From Pelargonium nanum (lineage: Eukaryota; Streptophyta; Magnoliopsida; Geraniales; Geraniaceae), in the NCBI GenBank assembly GCA_036897485.1, contig JAYMTF010000454.1, forward strand, positions 1-36,066: a DNA stretch of 36,066 nt, written 5' to 3'. The notes beneath the pieces were generated by a model. That model was not told the DNA's origin, made no database searches, and worked only from the letters and a program-made list of their open reading frames with translations. Made by a program: the position numbers and the translations under genes. The first letter of the stretch is position 1; each line of letters opens with the position of its first letter. This document shows, piece after piece, positions 21,931-31,900 of this stretch.

Positions 21931-22937
21931 TGAAGTCTCGAATGAGAATTAGCTGTGTGTGGTTAAACGGCTTAAAGATGACAATCGCAAGCTTGCGGGG
22001 GACCATTTAGTACACCTCATGGTTTTAAACCCAAAAAAAGTCAAACCAAAATAAATGATTAAATACTATATAGTTAGAATAAAAATCACTAAATGTGGAT
22101 GGCTTGCTTGAAGAGACATACTAAATCAATTAAATAAACATAGTGACTTTGTTAATTATTGTACATAATTGAAATGGAATATTAAAAAACATAGCTTATT
22201 AGTTGTAGAATGAGTCATGACATGTAAATTATTCTGTTATAGAGGAAGTCAATATTATTTTGTGTTTAAATTAGAATTTCGGTTAAGAACTGAGAATAAT
22301 ATATAAAACTTGAGTTGGGTAGGCAATTTTTTCATTCAACACAAATGCGTCACATACTTAAAAAGAATTAAGTTAATACGTGAAAAGTTCAACAAATAAT
22401 GAATGAATTGTTATGGCGCCGTTTTTAATTTTCAACTACTAAAACTATTGATACGTTAGTGGTACAATTATACTTTATATTTTGGATTAATCTATGATGG
22501 TGACATTGGCAAGAATGGTTGCCCTTTATATATAAATATAGATAGATTAAATTAATTCTCGCTAAATTTTAAGACGGACTTGCCAGAAATTTGCGACTGA
22601 GAATATCGGCTAGATTTTTCGTCAATATTAACGTTTATTTACAAATAAACATTAAATAATGAGAAATTTGTCTGTCAATACCGGAACAAAATCGATTATT
22701 CTAATTTCTTCTTTGAGTTTTAGTGTACTAAACAAAAATATATTTCACGTTTTAGTGCACTGAACAAAAATATAAATCACGTTTCACGATAAACAGAAAA
22801 AAGCTTCACATTTACAAAAGCAATTCACGACTTACCAATAGAAATGACAATTGAATAACCAATTACAAGACGACAAAAAGCACCAAACAGCTCAAAAAAT
22901 AATATAAGCATAATTATTGAGACGAAGCCTTTCATGT
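21931..22937. other. AT-rich 3' flank of the P450 gene
   Basis: No gene found. The part nearest 22937 should contain the P450 3' UTR (minus strand). About 22720-22790 holds two similar TTTTAGTG(T/C)ACT(A/G)AACAAAAATAT words about 35 bases apart. Confidence 0.4.
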
Positions 22938-25247
22938 CTAAAGATCGAAACTAGGAAATCTTGGTGTGGGAATGGCAATCAAAGGCTTTAATTTCTTGAT
23001 AACAATCCCGAATTTATCCGAAAGATCAAGATCCTCTCCCTCGGGTAATTTCCACTCGAATGAGTGCAAGAAAGAAGCTAACAATAATAATAGCATCCTC
23101 TCTGCTAATGACAATCCCGCACAAACTCTCCTTCCAGATCCAAACGGAAGATACTGAAAGTTATTTCCTGAGTAATCGACTTTGCAAGAATCGTCCAAGA
23201 ACCTTTCTGGCCGAAACTCCAAGGGACTGTCCCATTCCAGAGGGTCTCTGTGGATGGCCCAAACGTTTAGAAAAACTCTAGTGCCCTCAGGTATGGTGTA
23301 GGCACCAACTGTGCTCGTTTGGCTTGGACAGTGAGGCACTAGGAGAGGCAATGCTGGGTGCAGACGTAAGGTCTCTTTAACCACCGCATCCAAATATATG
23401 AGTTTAGGCAAATGAGACTCTTCCACTAAATTGTTCAAACCCACAACTTTCGTCAACTCTTCTTGAACTTTATGCATCATTTCCGGATTCTTCATCATCT
23501 CCGCCATCACCCATTCCGCCATGGTTGATGTTGTGTCTGTCCCGCCGATCACAATATCCTATTAAAAACAATATTATTTTGGTTTCTGAACAAAAATTTA
23601 GTCGAAATTGCACAAAACTAAAAATGAAGAATATGCAATATAGAAAGAAAAAAGAGTCATGGAAAAGTTAGTTTTGAGTCGAGAGTAATCTTGAAAAGTT
23701 TGGGATGCGAGCTGAGTTTATGCTAAGCTCACTCGGCTTAAACATGCCAAGCCAAAATTTGCCTGCACATTTATCGAGCCACCTTTTTCCAGTCCAGAGG
23801 CTCGACCATTTTGCCATGGGTAGTTGACGGTAGAGCAGACAATTCGGATCCAAATCCATGAGCACCCGGAAACCAACTTCCAAATTTGCAGGTTGGGTAA
23901 AAAAATGGATCGTTTTGAATCAAACTCAAATTATATGTTTCTTGAGAGATTGCATGTCGATTGTGACAAACTCGTACACATTTTTCATGTAAAACTCGAA
24001 TCTTAATCGAACCCCGATTCAAAACCCACTCGCCGACATCCGCACCCTTTACGGGTCAAATTAAGATTATATGAATTTAACCTAAACTTAGAACCGTTAA
24101 AAAAAACTGAACTTAGAACCTGACCCATAACCTAAATTTTTCCTTCTAACTGAGGGTGAGTCACCCACACATGCTCTAATGACTTTGGTGGGAACATAAT
24201 TCAGTCTCGACTATGTTTCAGTCTACAACTCTTTAGCTGATACTTTTTGCTCCGTAACAATATATATATACACACATATACATACACACTTACTAGAAGG
24301 AGGGCCTTGAGTTGGGTTGTGGTAATAGACATTTCACTATCTTGACCATCTCTAAGCTCCAATAGAATCTGCAAGAAGTCCTTTTTCGTATTCTCCCCGT
24401 CCACTTCGTGCCCGGAATTGATCCGTTGCTCTATGATGGAATCAATCATTTCTTCGCAACTACGCGAAACCTTCTTCGATTGCTTCTCGATGCCTTGCAA
24501 ATCGAACCGCGCAAGCCCCGGGTAAAGATCGGAAATGTTGGGCTTCCCCAAAAGAACCATAAGCTCACCTACCACATCCCGAATCTCAGCAGCAACGACA
24601 CTGTTCCTATCACCCTCATCGCCCCTTCCCCCAACAAGCATATTAATTACCGCATTGGTCACCGTCACAAACATTAACTCCCCGACATCGACCCGCGTAC
24701 CGGCTCGGTCGCGGGTCTTTAGAAGGGCCTTGTGCACCCCTTGTCTTCTCAAGGGGTAGCACGCGTCGAGATTCGCGTTGCTCAGCATCTCCCGCACAAA
24801 TATTTTGCGCATCTTGCGCCAATTCGGGCCGTTGTTGGAGAAGGAAATGTCCGATGCCCCGAAGGTGATGACACTCGCGGCAATGGGAGGGTCGCGGTTT
24901 GAGAAAACCGCGTCGTGGTCGCGAAGCACCTGCTTCGCGACCTCGGCCGAGCTAACGACTAGACAAAGCTTGTTGCCTAGCCATAGCTTGTAGATGGGCC
25001 CGTAGGTTTTGGCCAGGTCGGTGAAGGTGTGGTGGAGGTGGGTCCCGAGAAATGGGAGGTAGCCGAGTAACGGCAGGCCGCGGGGACCCGGAGGCAATGG
25101 AGGGTTAGGGTTTCTTGATTTCTTGAAGATCAAGAAAACAAATGAGACAAAGAGTATTGAAGAAAGAAGAGTTAGGGTTTTTTGGTCTATGTGGGTAATG
25201 GGTTGTGGCCACCATGAGAACCAGAGGCCAAGAATTGAGTTCAACAT
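22938..25247 (-). CDS. Cytochrome P450, CYP706-type
   Basis: A microsomal haem monooxygenase of 524 residues. Exon 1 is 25247-24294 (318 codons), the intron 24293-23559 (GT-AG, 735 bp), exon 2 23558-22938; both are phase 0, and the single intron sits at the position common in plant A-type P450s. The N-terminus has a hydrophobic anchor (about 24-42: LLSSILFVSFVFLIF), then the proline hinge PPLPPGPRGLPLLG. Exon 2 starts at the I-helix DIVIGGTDTTS, followed by ETLRLHP (ExxR), RPERF and the haem loop FGSGRRVCAG with the Cys ligand. The tail SLAERMLLLLLASFLHSFEW and KFGIVIKKLKPL is typical of CYP706. The start is the ATG at 25247; the frame is open a little further upstream but has only a TTG there. 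CYP706 members act on terpenoids and other hydrophobic substrates in several plants. The substrate here is unknown. No terpene synthase or other pathway gene is nearby. Confidence 0.95.
23559..24293 (-). other. P450 intron with repeat-derived sequence
   Basis: A 735-bp intron. Its middle (about 23690-24060) holds GAGCTGAG, CTCGGCTT and CGAACCCCGATTC / ACGGGTCAAATT wording of worn plant repeats, with only broken frames. A TA/CA microsatellite lies near the donor (24260-24290). Confidence 0.6.
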
Positions 25248-25303
25248 GGTTAAGCTCAAGAAATGAGGTTGAAGAAGTAGGTGAGGTGCTTTGACATCTA
25301 CAT

Positions 25304-25314
25304 AGTATATATAG
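25304..25314 (-). promoter_or_regulatory. Probable TATA box of the P450 gene
   Basis: On the minus strand CTATATATACT lies about 57-67 bases upstream of the start codon, a reasonable distance for a short leader. No other element was assigned with confidence. Confidence 0.5.
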
Positions 25315-25404
25315 GTACAATACTAGAATGTTTTTTTTTTCAATAAATAATTGCACATTTTTTCATGTAATGAATGGTTGAAATGATTTTTTTACATATA
25401 TAGC

Positions 25405-25550
25405 TGACTAATTGTTTACACGTCATATTAGGTGTTACTTAATTATGATATTAGTATACCATTGTCACTTGATTATGACTAATTGTTTGCACGACATATA
25501 TTAGGTGTCATCTAATTATCATATTAATATATCATTGTTTTGGCGGTTCA
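25405..25550. repeat. Diverged tandem duplication, about 72-bp unit
   Basis: Copies are 25405-25476 and 25477-25550. Both begin GACTAATTGTTT and continue with CACG(T/A)CATAT, TTAGGTGT, TAATTAT and ATCATTGT / ACCATTGT words. It lies about 160-300 bases upstream of the P450 start. Confidence 0.7.
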
Positions 25551-26110
25551 ATTTCACATACAATTAGTCTACTTTAGTTCGTGAATCATCCAATCAGACT
25601 CACTTAAGATTTTATATAGTTAACTTATGTTCAAATTCGATGTATTTGAGAGTTTTCTAATTGCATTGCGACTCCCCAAAACCCTTAATCAGTCGCAATA
25701 AGTGAGTTCCTCCTATAAATGTCACTTGAGACTAAGGTATCACACACTTTTGCTCTTGTGAATTAGATTTATGGAACCTTTCATTATTTTACTATCATGA
25801 TTTAAATAAATTCTACCTAGTGCGTTGTACTAATTTTCACTAAACGCATATTCTTTATTGTAGAATACAGATTTGTGATAAAATTAAATTAATAAAATTT
25901 AGTGTTCGATCTTCCATCTTCACCTAGCGACATTAATAAACTGTTTATAAACCGAAATGCATTAGTGATTATAAAAAAATGTTAACAAAAGGTATATAAT
26001 ATATTGCATTGTCATTCGAAAGCTACCTATATTGTACATATAGTTTACCAATAATAAATAAATAACACATTACCAAAAGCGTGGCATGGAATTAAAGTTA
26101 GAATAATACA

Positions 26111-26144
26111 TAATATATAATAAAAGAATTCAAAATATTAAATT
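26111..26144. repeat. 34-bp direct repeat, left copy
   Basis: It starts TAATATATAATAAAAGAATT and is identical to 27816-27849. The right copy abuts the right terminus of the element at 26180-27815, while the left copy is separated from the left terminus by 35 bases. Confidence 0.85.
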
Positions 26145-27109
26145 TATGGTGGGTATGGAGTTGATAGTTTAGAGTCACAGGGGAAATTGCAGATGACCAC
26201 TATTAACTATTGACTTAAATCAAATGACTCCCTTTTTCTTTTTTTCAAATCAAATTCCAACACAACTTTGCCACAACCTTTCCATTCGTTAAATCTACCG
26301 GAATGATTTAAAATAAATCATTGTGACCATTATACCCTTTGTTTGGTGTTCTTGATGATGTTCTTAGTGTTCATGGTTTTGTAAATCCAAAATCTAAACA
26401 ATATTACTTCAATCTTATAATAAACATTTTATATGTTCAGCAAAATTATCTCTTAGATCAGTAATTTCATATTACTTCATTGAATCCAAAATTGTTTGGA
26501 TTCAATTTAAAATCAAACAAAATTAGCTATTGAGTCGGGTTTGCACAAGCTTGAAATCAAACCCAACCCAACCCCCCAAATATCAGTTTAGTCAAAATTG
26601 GTTTGGAAAGAAAATTTACAATATAAAGTGCAAATTTCATGCCCCACGTTTTTGCTCAGAGGCTATCCAAACAAACCCCATTTCTTCTTCTTCTCCAAAA
26701 TTCTAGGGTTTTCAATTTTGAGTTTCAATTTTATATGTGGGGTTCTCTTTCATCCTGCTCAAAACATACAAACCCAATAGCTTGTCATGTAGCTTATTGC
26801 TTAGAGGAAGTGCCACCGTCGCCGCCTCGTGCCACTGTCGCCGGTCGCCGGAAGCACAAAATGCTCATCTCCTCTTATCGACGTCAGATCTGCTCATCGA
26901 CACAGTTTTGTGAGCAATGAGACAAAGATGGTGTTGGAGGCAAGAATGAGAACATGAGGTTCAAGGTGTGGAAGTGAGAGGTGAGTTGGAGAAACAGAGG
27001 CGGTTGTGGGTTAAAAATTGTATCTTTAAACTAAGCTTTTGAAGGTTCTGATTTTGATAAACAAAATTTTATGGTTGAAATATTATTGCAGTACAATTTG
27101 TACAGATAT

Positions 27110-27297
27110 ATATGTTCATGTGTTTTTTTTTTATAAGCGACGGCGTAAAAACATATATATACAAGGAATCAATTGTGTTCAGGAAATAGACAAAGCCTCT
27201 TAACCCTAGCCTAGAGCTTTTGGCACCTTACTGCACCAAAGTGGTCTTACACCACCACCACCAAAGATGTGCTGAGTGGATATGTTCATGTGTTTTT
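27110..27297 (-). mobile_element. SINE-like retroposon insertion with 18-bp target duplication
   Basis: The insert occupies 27128-27279 and is flanked by ATATGTTCATGTGTTTTT at 27110-27127 and 27280-27297 (perfect, 18 bp). Read on the minus strand, its 3' end is CGCCGTCGCTTATAAAAA, running into an A-rich tract at the duplication, as target-primed retroposons do. An internal GGTGCAGTAAGG could be a degenerate box A; no clear box B. Length (152 bp), A-rich end and duplication fit a SINE. It is nested in the 26180-27815 element. Confidence 0.7.
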
Positions 27298-27483
27298 ATA
27301 CGATTTTTGTAACTTTTAGTTTTCTATATATATATTCAATGTTGTGTTGTTCAATTCATATCTAGTTTAGAATTGTATTTGGTCGAAGGTTTAAGAAATG
27401 CAACAATATATAATAAAGGGTATAATGGATTCGATTTGTTCAAATTTCTTGTGTAGTGTTGAATTTTTAATTTGATTTTTAAG

Positions 27484-27553
27484 AGTTCGCCGGAAACTTC
27501 GAATGTTTGAAGATTCTGGAGAATCTTCAAACATTCGAAGTTCCCGGCGAACT
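27484..27553. repeat. Near-perfect hairpin, 34-bp arms, 2-nt loop
   Basis: Arms 27484-27517 and 27520-27553 are complementary except for one position, with GG (27518-27519) between them. The left arm begins AGTTCGCCGGAAACTTCG. Being much tighter than a normal plant MIRNA loop, it looks like a palindromic duplication. It lies inside the Pack-MULE-like element. Confidence 0.9.
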
Positions 27554-27815
27554 TTGAACGACACAACAATAAAAAATGAAAAGAAATAGAAAGAAGAAGG
27601 GTATTTTAGGAATTACAAATAAATAATTAGTCATGTGCATAGCACATGATGAGAGAGACTAATTTTCCGTTAGATTTAACGGATGAAAAGGTTGTGACAT
27701 AGTTGTGATGGTCATTTGATTTGAATAAAAGAACAAGGGAGTTATTTGATTTAAGTCAATAGTTTTTTGAGCTGATTTAAGTCAATAGTTAACAGTGGTT
27801 ATATGCAATTTCTCC

Positions 27816-27849
27816 TAATATATAATAAAAGAATTCAAAATATTAAATT
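27816..27849. repeat. 34-bp direct repeat, right copy
   Basis: Identical to 26111-26144. It starts at the first base after the right terminus of the element at 26180-27815. Confidence 0.85.
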
Positions 27850-28285
27850 ATTGGCTCATTTAATAGAAAATATTGAGTGTTGGAATGAGTCTCCAGTTGA
27901 CAAATCGGATTTAATTTCCACACGCTTAAAACTTAATCCACATGTTATTAAGTTTTGGATTACAAAAATTGAATTGACAACTTTGATATGTGGTTGTTTG
28001 GTAACTCCATTTGAGACATCAAGAAGGTGTCATATTATCAATAATATTTTTATAATATATTATAGAAGAAAAATTATACAATGTTAAATTTTGTTTAAAC
28101 TTTGATAAAATTAAAACACTTCTTAATTTTTTTAAAGTATTTAAAACACTCATTTTTTGTGTAAACCACAAGTTAAATCCTACTCGGGACTTAGTCACAG
28201 TTAGATACTATGTCACAATTCACAAGCCACAGCTCATGGGCTCAAACTCTCATTTATAAACACACATATTTTGAGTACCGTATTA
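27850..28285. other. AT-rich intergenic region
   Basis: One short open stretch on the plus strand (to about 28087) includes IENIECWNESPVDKSD and resembles old coding sequence, but it has no recognisable family and no supporting context. Nothing else was seen. Confidence 0.35.
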
Positions 28286-28535
28286 ATTATAGAGAATAAA
28301 GAATCTAAGCCATCTAATTTTTAGCTTAACCTAAGCCAAACTATTGATGCGATTACACCTTATTAAATTGCATTCATACCCACGCAATTAAATTGCATTC
28401 ATACCCACACAATTAAATTGGTGGGAGATGAGCGACCTGTCTGAATCCAGGTTTTTTTAATGAGGTGTCATCACATAATTAATGGTGTAGCCTAAGTAAA
28501 AAACAATTTGATTTAAACTCTTTCAATCCCTTAAT
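28286..28535 (+). repeat. MITE-like dispersed repeat, copy B, with imperfect inverted ends
   Basis: It matches the reverse complement of 12280-12450. Its ends pair imperfectly over about 80-100 bases: GAATCTAAGCC ... ACACCTTATTAAA at left against, inverted, TTTAAATCAAATTG ... ACACCTCATTAAA at right. The centre has two copies of a 25-bp unit, GCATTCATACCCAC followed by (G/A)CAATTAAATT (about 28370-28420). Confidence 0.5.
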
Positions 28536-28906
28536 TATAACTAATGAAAGATTAGGCATGTTTCATTTGCTTAATTAATCGTCTGACAGTTAGGAAAGGA
28601 GTAATCCAGTGCGGTCAGGCAAAAAAATACAACCAGACAAAAAAATAATCGGACGGCCAGAAGTAAGACTAGGGGTCCCACAGTGTCAGTGATCGATCGA
28701 TCTGGGACCCACCTGTAAACTGATTCTCACAGTCATCATCTCATACTACGCTAATGAAAAATCAAGCATGAGAAAGGACTGTGAATAGTGCCTCTCTCTG
28801 TGCCTCTCGTAGATCTTCAATGCGATTCGCTCTCGGAATTTGAGCTCTGCGTCTCTGTTCTTCTTCGTCGTCGTCGTCGCCGTCGCCACATTCTGATTCT
28901 GCAACC
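28536..28906. other. Upstream region and leader of the PDIL5-type gene
   Basis: The last 110 bases before the ATG are CT-rich with a GTC-repeat run (about 28865-28882), as in many plant 5' UTRs. No TATA box was assigned with confidence. A palindrome-like GATCGATCGATC lies near 28692. Confidence 0.4.
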
Positions 28907-31900
28907 ATGATTTCGTCCAGCAGACTTAAAGCCGTTGATTTCTACCGGTGAGATCTCAATTTGTTTTTCGAGTAATGACGCTTCGCATTTGCTTATATGT
29001 GCGCGTATGAATAGCGTTATTGTTTGTTTATGTTTACTCAACGTAATCAGAAATGCAAATTCTACGTTTCATTCCTGATTGATCGCTTTTGTCTATGTTT
29101 TTTGGAGTAACCTTAATTTTGAAGTTGCATTATGCGGAGATGAATTTGAAATGATTGTGATTAGAAAAAGAGAGTGAGAGAGCTGAAGCATGAGCAAATT
29201 TGAGTACGAATATTTTTGTGCTTGTTGTCGAAGAGCAGTTGGTAATGAGGTGTGGTCATTTATTGTACAGCCCGAGAGCCAGAGTGATTTTAATGAGATT
29301 AATGTAAATGAAAGAAGTTTGATAATGTTAATAGTTGAGTGATGTGAATTTGGTGAATCATTGAAGCTAATCGATAAATTTATTTTTTATAGAAGCAAAT
29401 GTATATAGTAAAAATTATTGGTGCTTGTATCGGAATGTGTGCATGAAGGATGTTGGGAATGCAGGGCTCTGAACTAAAGAAATGTAGGAAAGTGGCATGG
29501 TCTTTTATAGGTTTAGTAAGTTAGGCATTGTTTTGAGAGACTTGGAGGAATAGCCTATAGACAATATCCAGGATTGATTATATAAATGCATCTAAATTTT
29601 GGAAGTAGCACTGCAGAAATTTTTTTCTTTGGTGAGCAAAGCTTGCACTTTCGTGCACATGTATTGTGATTGGGTTTGGGATCTCTATGGACTGTTATCT
29701 GTCTAAATTGTGATAACAGTCTCCTTGGAATTCACTTTGTCAGTCTCAAAAGAGAAAAGAAAGAGCTTGTGAAATAAAATTAGATGAAAGCTCTAAATCA
29801 TTGGTTTACTATTTTCTTGACAATATGTTTGAGATGGAACTCCAATCTCAGTGACTTCTTGTCATCCACTGGACTTGATGAGCAAGAATTACACACTTAT
29901 GCAAATAAAATAGATGAGAAATTATTTTACCTATTACAATAAAATTGTTGTGGCTAAAGAAGAAAGATGGAGACAAATAGATAAAATCCCAAATCCTAAC
30001 TTTTCTGTTATATATCTTTGGTAAGTTGTGATAGTTTACACTTTTTTTCCTGTGATTTCATTTTAATGTTTTCTTATGTAATTATTAATTTATCATAAAT
30101 CCTTAATGTGGACAGGAAAATCCCTAGAGATTTGACAGAGGCATCAGTATCAGGAGCAGGATTGTCAATAGTAGCAGCCCTATCAATGGTGTTTTTATTT
30201 GGAATGGTACGTAGCTCATAAGTCATACCTCTTTGGTTGAATATATATTGGTTCTGTACGCAGAATACCTAGTACTCATTATAGATCTAGGTTAACTTTT
30301 GTGCCAATGTAACTTTGTTTGATCCAAATAAGTCTTCTGTTGGGTTCTGATGATTTTCTCTCTCTTTTTTCCATTATTTATCTTTGTTTTATAGTCCCCT
30401 TCTATCCTATTTATCCATCATATATTTTTCCTCAGTTTAACTATTGCAATTTGCATTACATAAAACCATATACAATCATTTCTCATTTAGTTGTTTTTGT
30501 AATTCTTGTTCTTCTTCCCAACGGAATTTGTTTCTCATCTTGATGTACATTATTATGTTCTTTTTTCAGGAACTGGGTAATTATTTATCAATCAGCACCT
30601 CTACATCTATCATTGTTGACAAGAGTTCTGATGCTGACTTTTTACGTATTGATTTTAATATGAGGTAGAGTTCTATGTCATCAATGTTTTCTTCTTTATG
30701 TTTTACATTGCAGACAAGCACACACATACTCCTATATACTCCCTGGGATGCATATGTTGTTGCGGCAGTAGTGTCAGCTATAAGAAATGAGAATAAATTG
30801 TTCAAAAAATAAGAGTGAGACTTGACGCAACAGTTAAGGTTGTTGCTTTGGGACATTAAGGTCATGAGTTCGAGTAAAAGAAACAGACACTCTGCAAATG
30901 AAGTGGGGAGGCCACAAGCATAAATGACCCTCCCAAACTTCATTATGGTTGGAGGGGTATGCACTAGGTCGCCTTGTTTTTTTGTTTTTTTTTTTCTTCT
31001 TCCCGAATAGTATCTTAATGCATACTAGTGGGACTTTGGAAGTGTCATGAGCTTATATTGGTGGATGCAAAATCAAGGTTCATCAACAAAATTTTCATTC
31101 TAAAAGGATTGATTACAAATTTACAATAGAATTGTCACTGATATTCAAATAATGGGGTGCACATTGATAGAGTACGAAGAAATGGTTGAACCTAATAAAA
31201 AAATAAATAGAAGAGGTGATGCCATTTTCTCTTGTTGATGTGGTACTTTGCTTCAAGTAAGGTAAAACAAAAATAAAAATTCATGTATCTTATCATTATG
31301 AATTTGTATCTGCTGGCAATAGTCTCACTTGACTTCATAGTTCAGTCTTTATGTTGCTCAGGTTTATCTTATTAAAAGTACCCCTCCGTCCCAACATGAA
31401 TGTCTTGTTTCGCCAATTTTTGTCCCAAAAGGATTGTCCTCTTTCCTTTTTAGGAAGTTAGTTATACATCAATTCCTAATAAAATTACTACAATAAGTTA
31501 GGTAGAACCCCTTGAGTTTGAGTTATACATCAATTACTAATAAAATCACTACAATAAGTTAGGTAGAACCCCTTGAGTTTGTTACAACAAGTACACATGG
31601 TGGTATATTGGAGGGAAAGTCTAACACTAACACATGGTGGTATATTGGAGGAAAAGTCTAACACTAACTTAATTATCCTTAACTTTTTCTTAAAGAAGAA
31701 TACATGACACTCATTTTGGGACGGAAGAAGTAATTAAGACGAGGTGGACTCAGAACTGTGGAAATCCCCCCAGCCGATATTGTGGCACATTTCTGACTTA
31801 CATTAAGTAAGCTATTTAGCTCAACTATTTTTCCTGCCAATAATACAATTGTGTCCATACTCCATACTCCATAGCCATGCATATATCTTTTCAGTCAATT

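Larger units (their letters stand above)
25315..26179. other. Intergenic region upstream of the P450 gene
   Basis: AT-rich. It contains a diverged 72-bp tandem duplication (25405-25550) and the left copy of a 34-bp direct repeat (26111-26144). No gene. Confidence 0.45.
26180..27815. mobile_element. Non-autonomous MULE / Pack-MULE-like element, about 1.6 kb
   Basis: Inverted ends: left GGGGAAATTGCAGATGACC with TTAACTATTGACTTAAATCA; right, inverted, GGAGAAATTGCATATAACC with the same second word. Homology continues at lower similarity for about 130 bp (CACAACTTTGCCACAACCTT, CCGTTAAATCTA). The right end has an extra copy of CTATTGACTTAAATCA. Between the ends, about 26640-27000 holds a GC-richer stretch with CCGTCGCCGCC and GTCGCCGGTCGCCGG motifs that may be captured host sequence, though no protein is recognised. 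There is no simple 9-bp duplication at these ends; a 34-bp direct repeat surrounds the element instead. The element class is therefore inferred from end structure only. Confidence 0.6.
31381..31730. mobile_element. Stowaway-type MITE with internal duplications
   Basis: Ends CCCCTCCGTCCCAACATGAA and, inverted, CTTCTTCCGTCCCAAAATGA, flanked by TA (31379-31380 and 31731-31732). At 350 bp it is longer than typical Stowaways because it contains two tandem duplications (31460-31581 and 31593-31666). Confidence 0.82.

Noticed and set aside
22966..24993. Plus-strand frames opposite the P450 gene
   Set aside because: They are antisense shadows of the P450 exons; conserved P450 motifs are all on the minus strand.
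27484..27553. Calling the hairpin a MIRNA gene
   Set aside because: The 2-nt loop and nearly perfect palindrome are unlike plant MIRNA precursors, and there is no small-RNA evidence.
26171..27824. A 9-bp target duplication directly at the ends of the 26180-27815 element
   Set aside because: The bases outside the two ends (AGAGTCACA and TAATATATA) do not match, so none is claimed.
28817..29041. 74-codon minus-strand frame with a run of Arg
   Set aside because: It is produced by the GTC-repeat in the PDIL5 leader read on the wrong strand.
30581..30964. 127-codon minus-strand frame across PDIL5 exon 3 and the SINE
   Set aside because: It is antisense to a conserved exon and a SINE, and no protein family was recognised.
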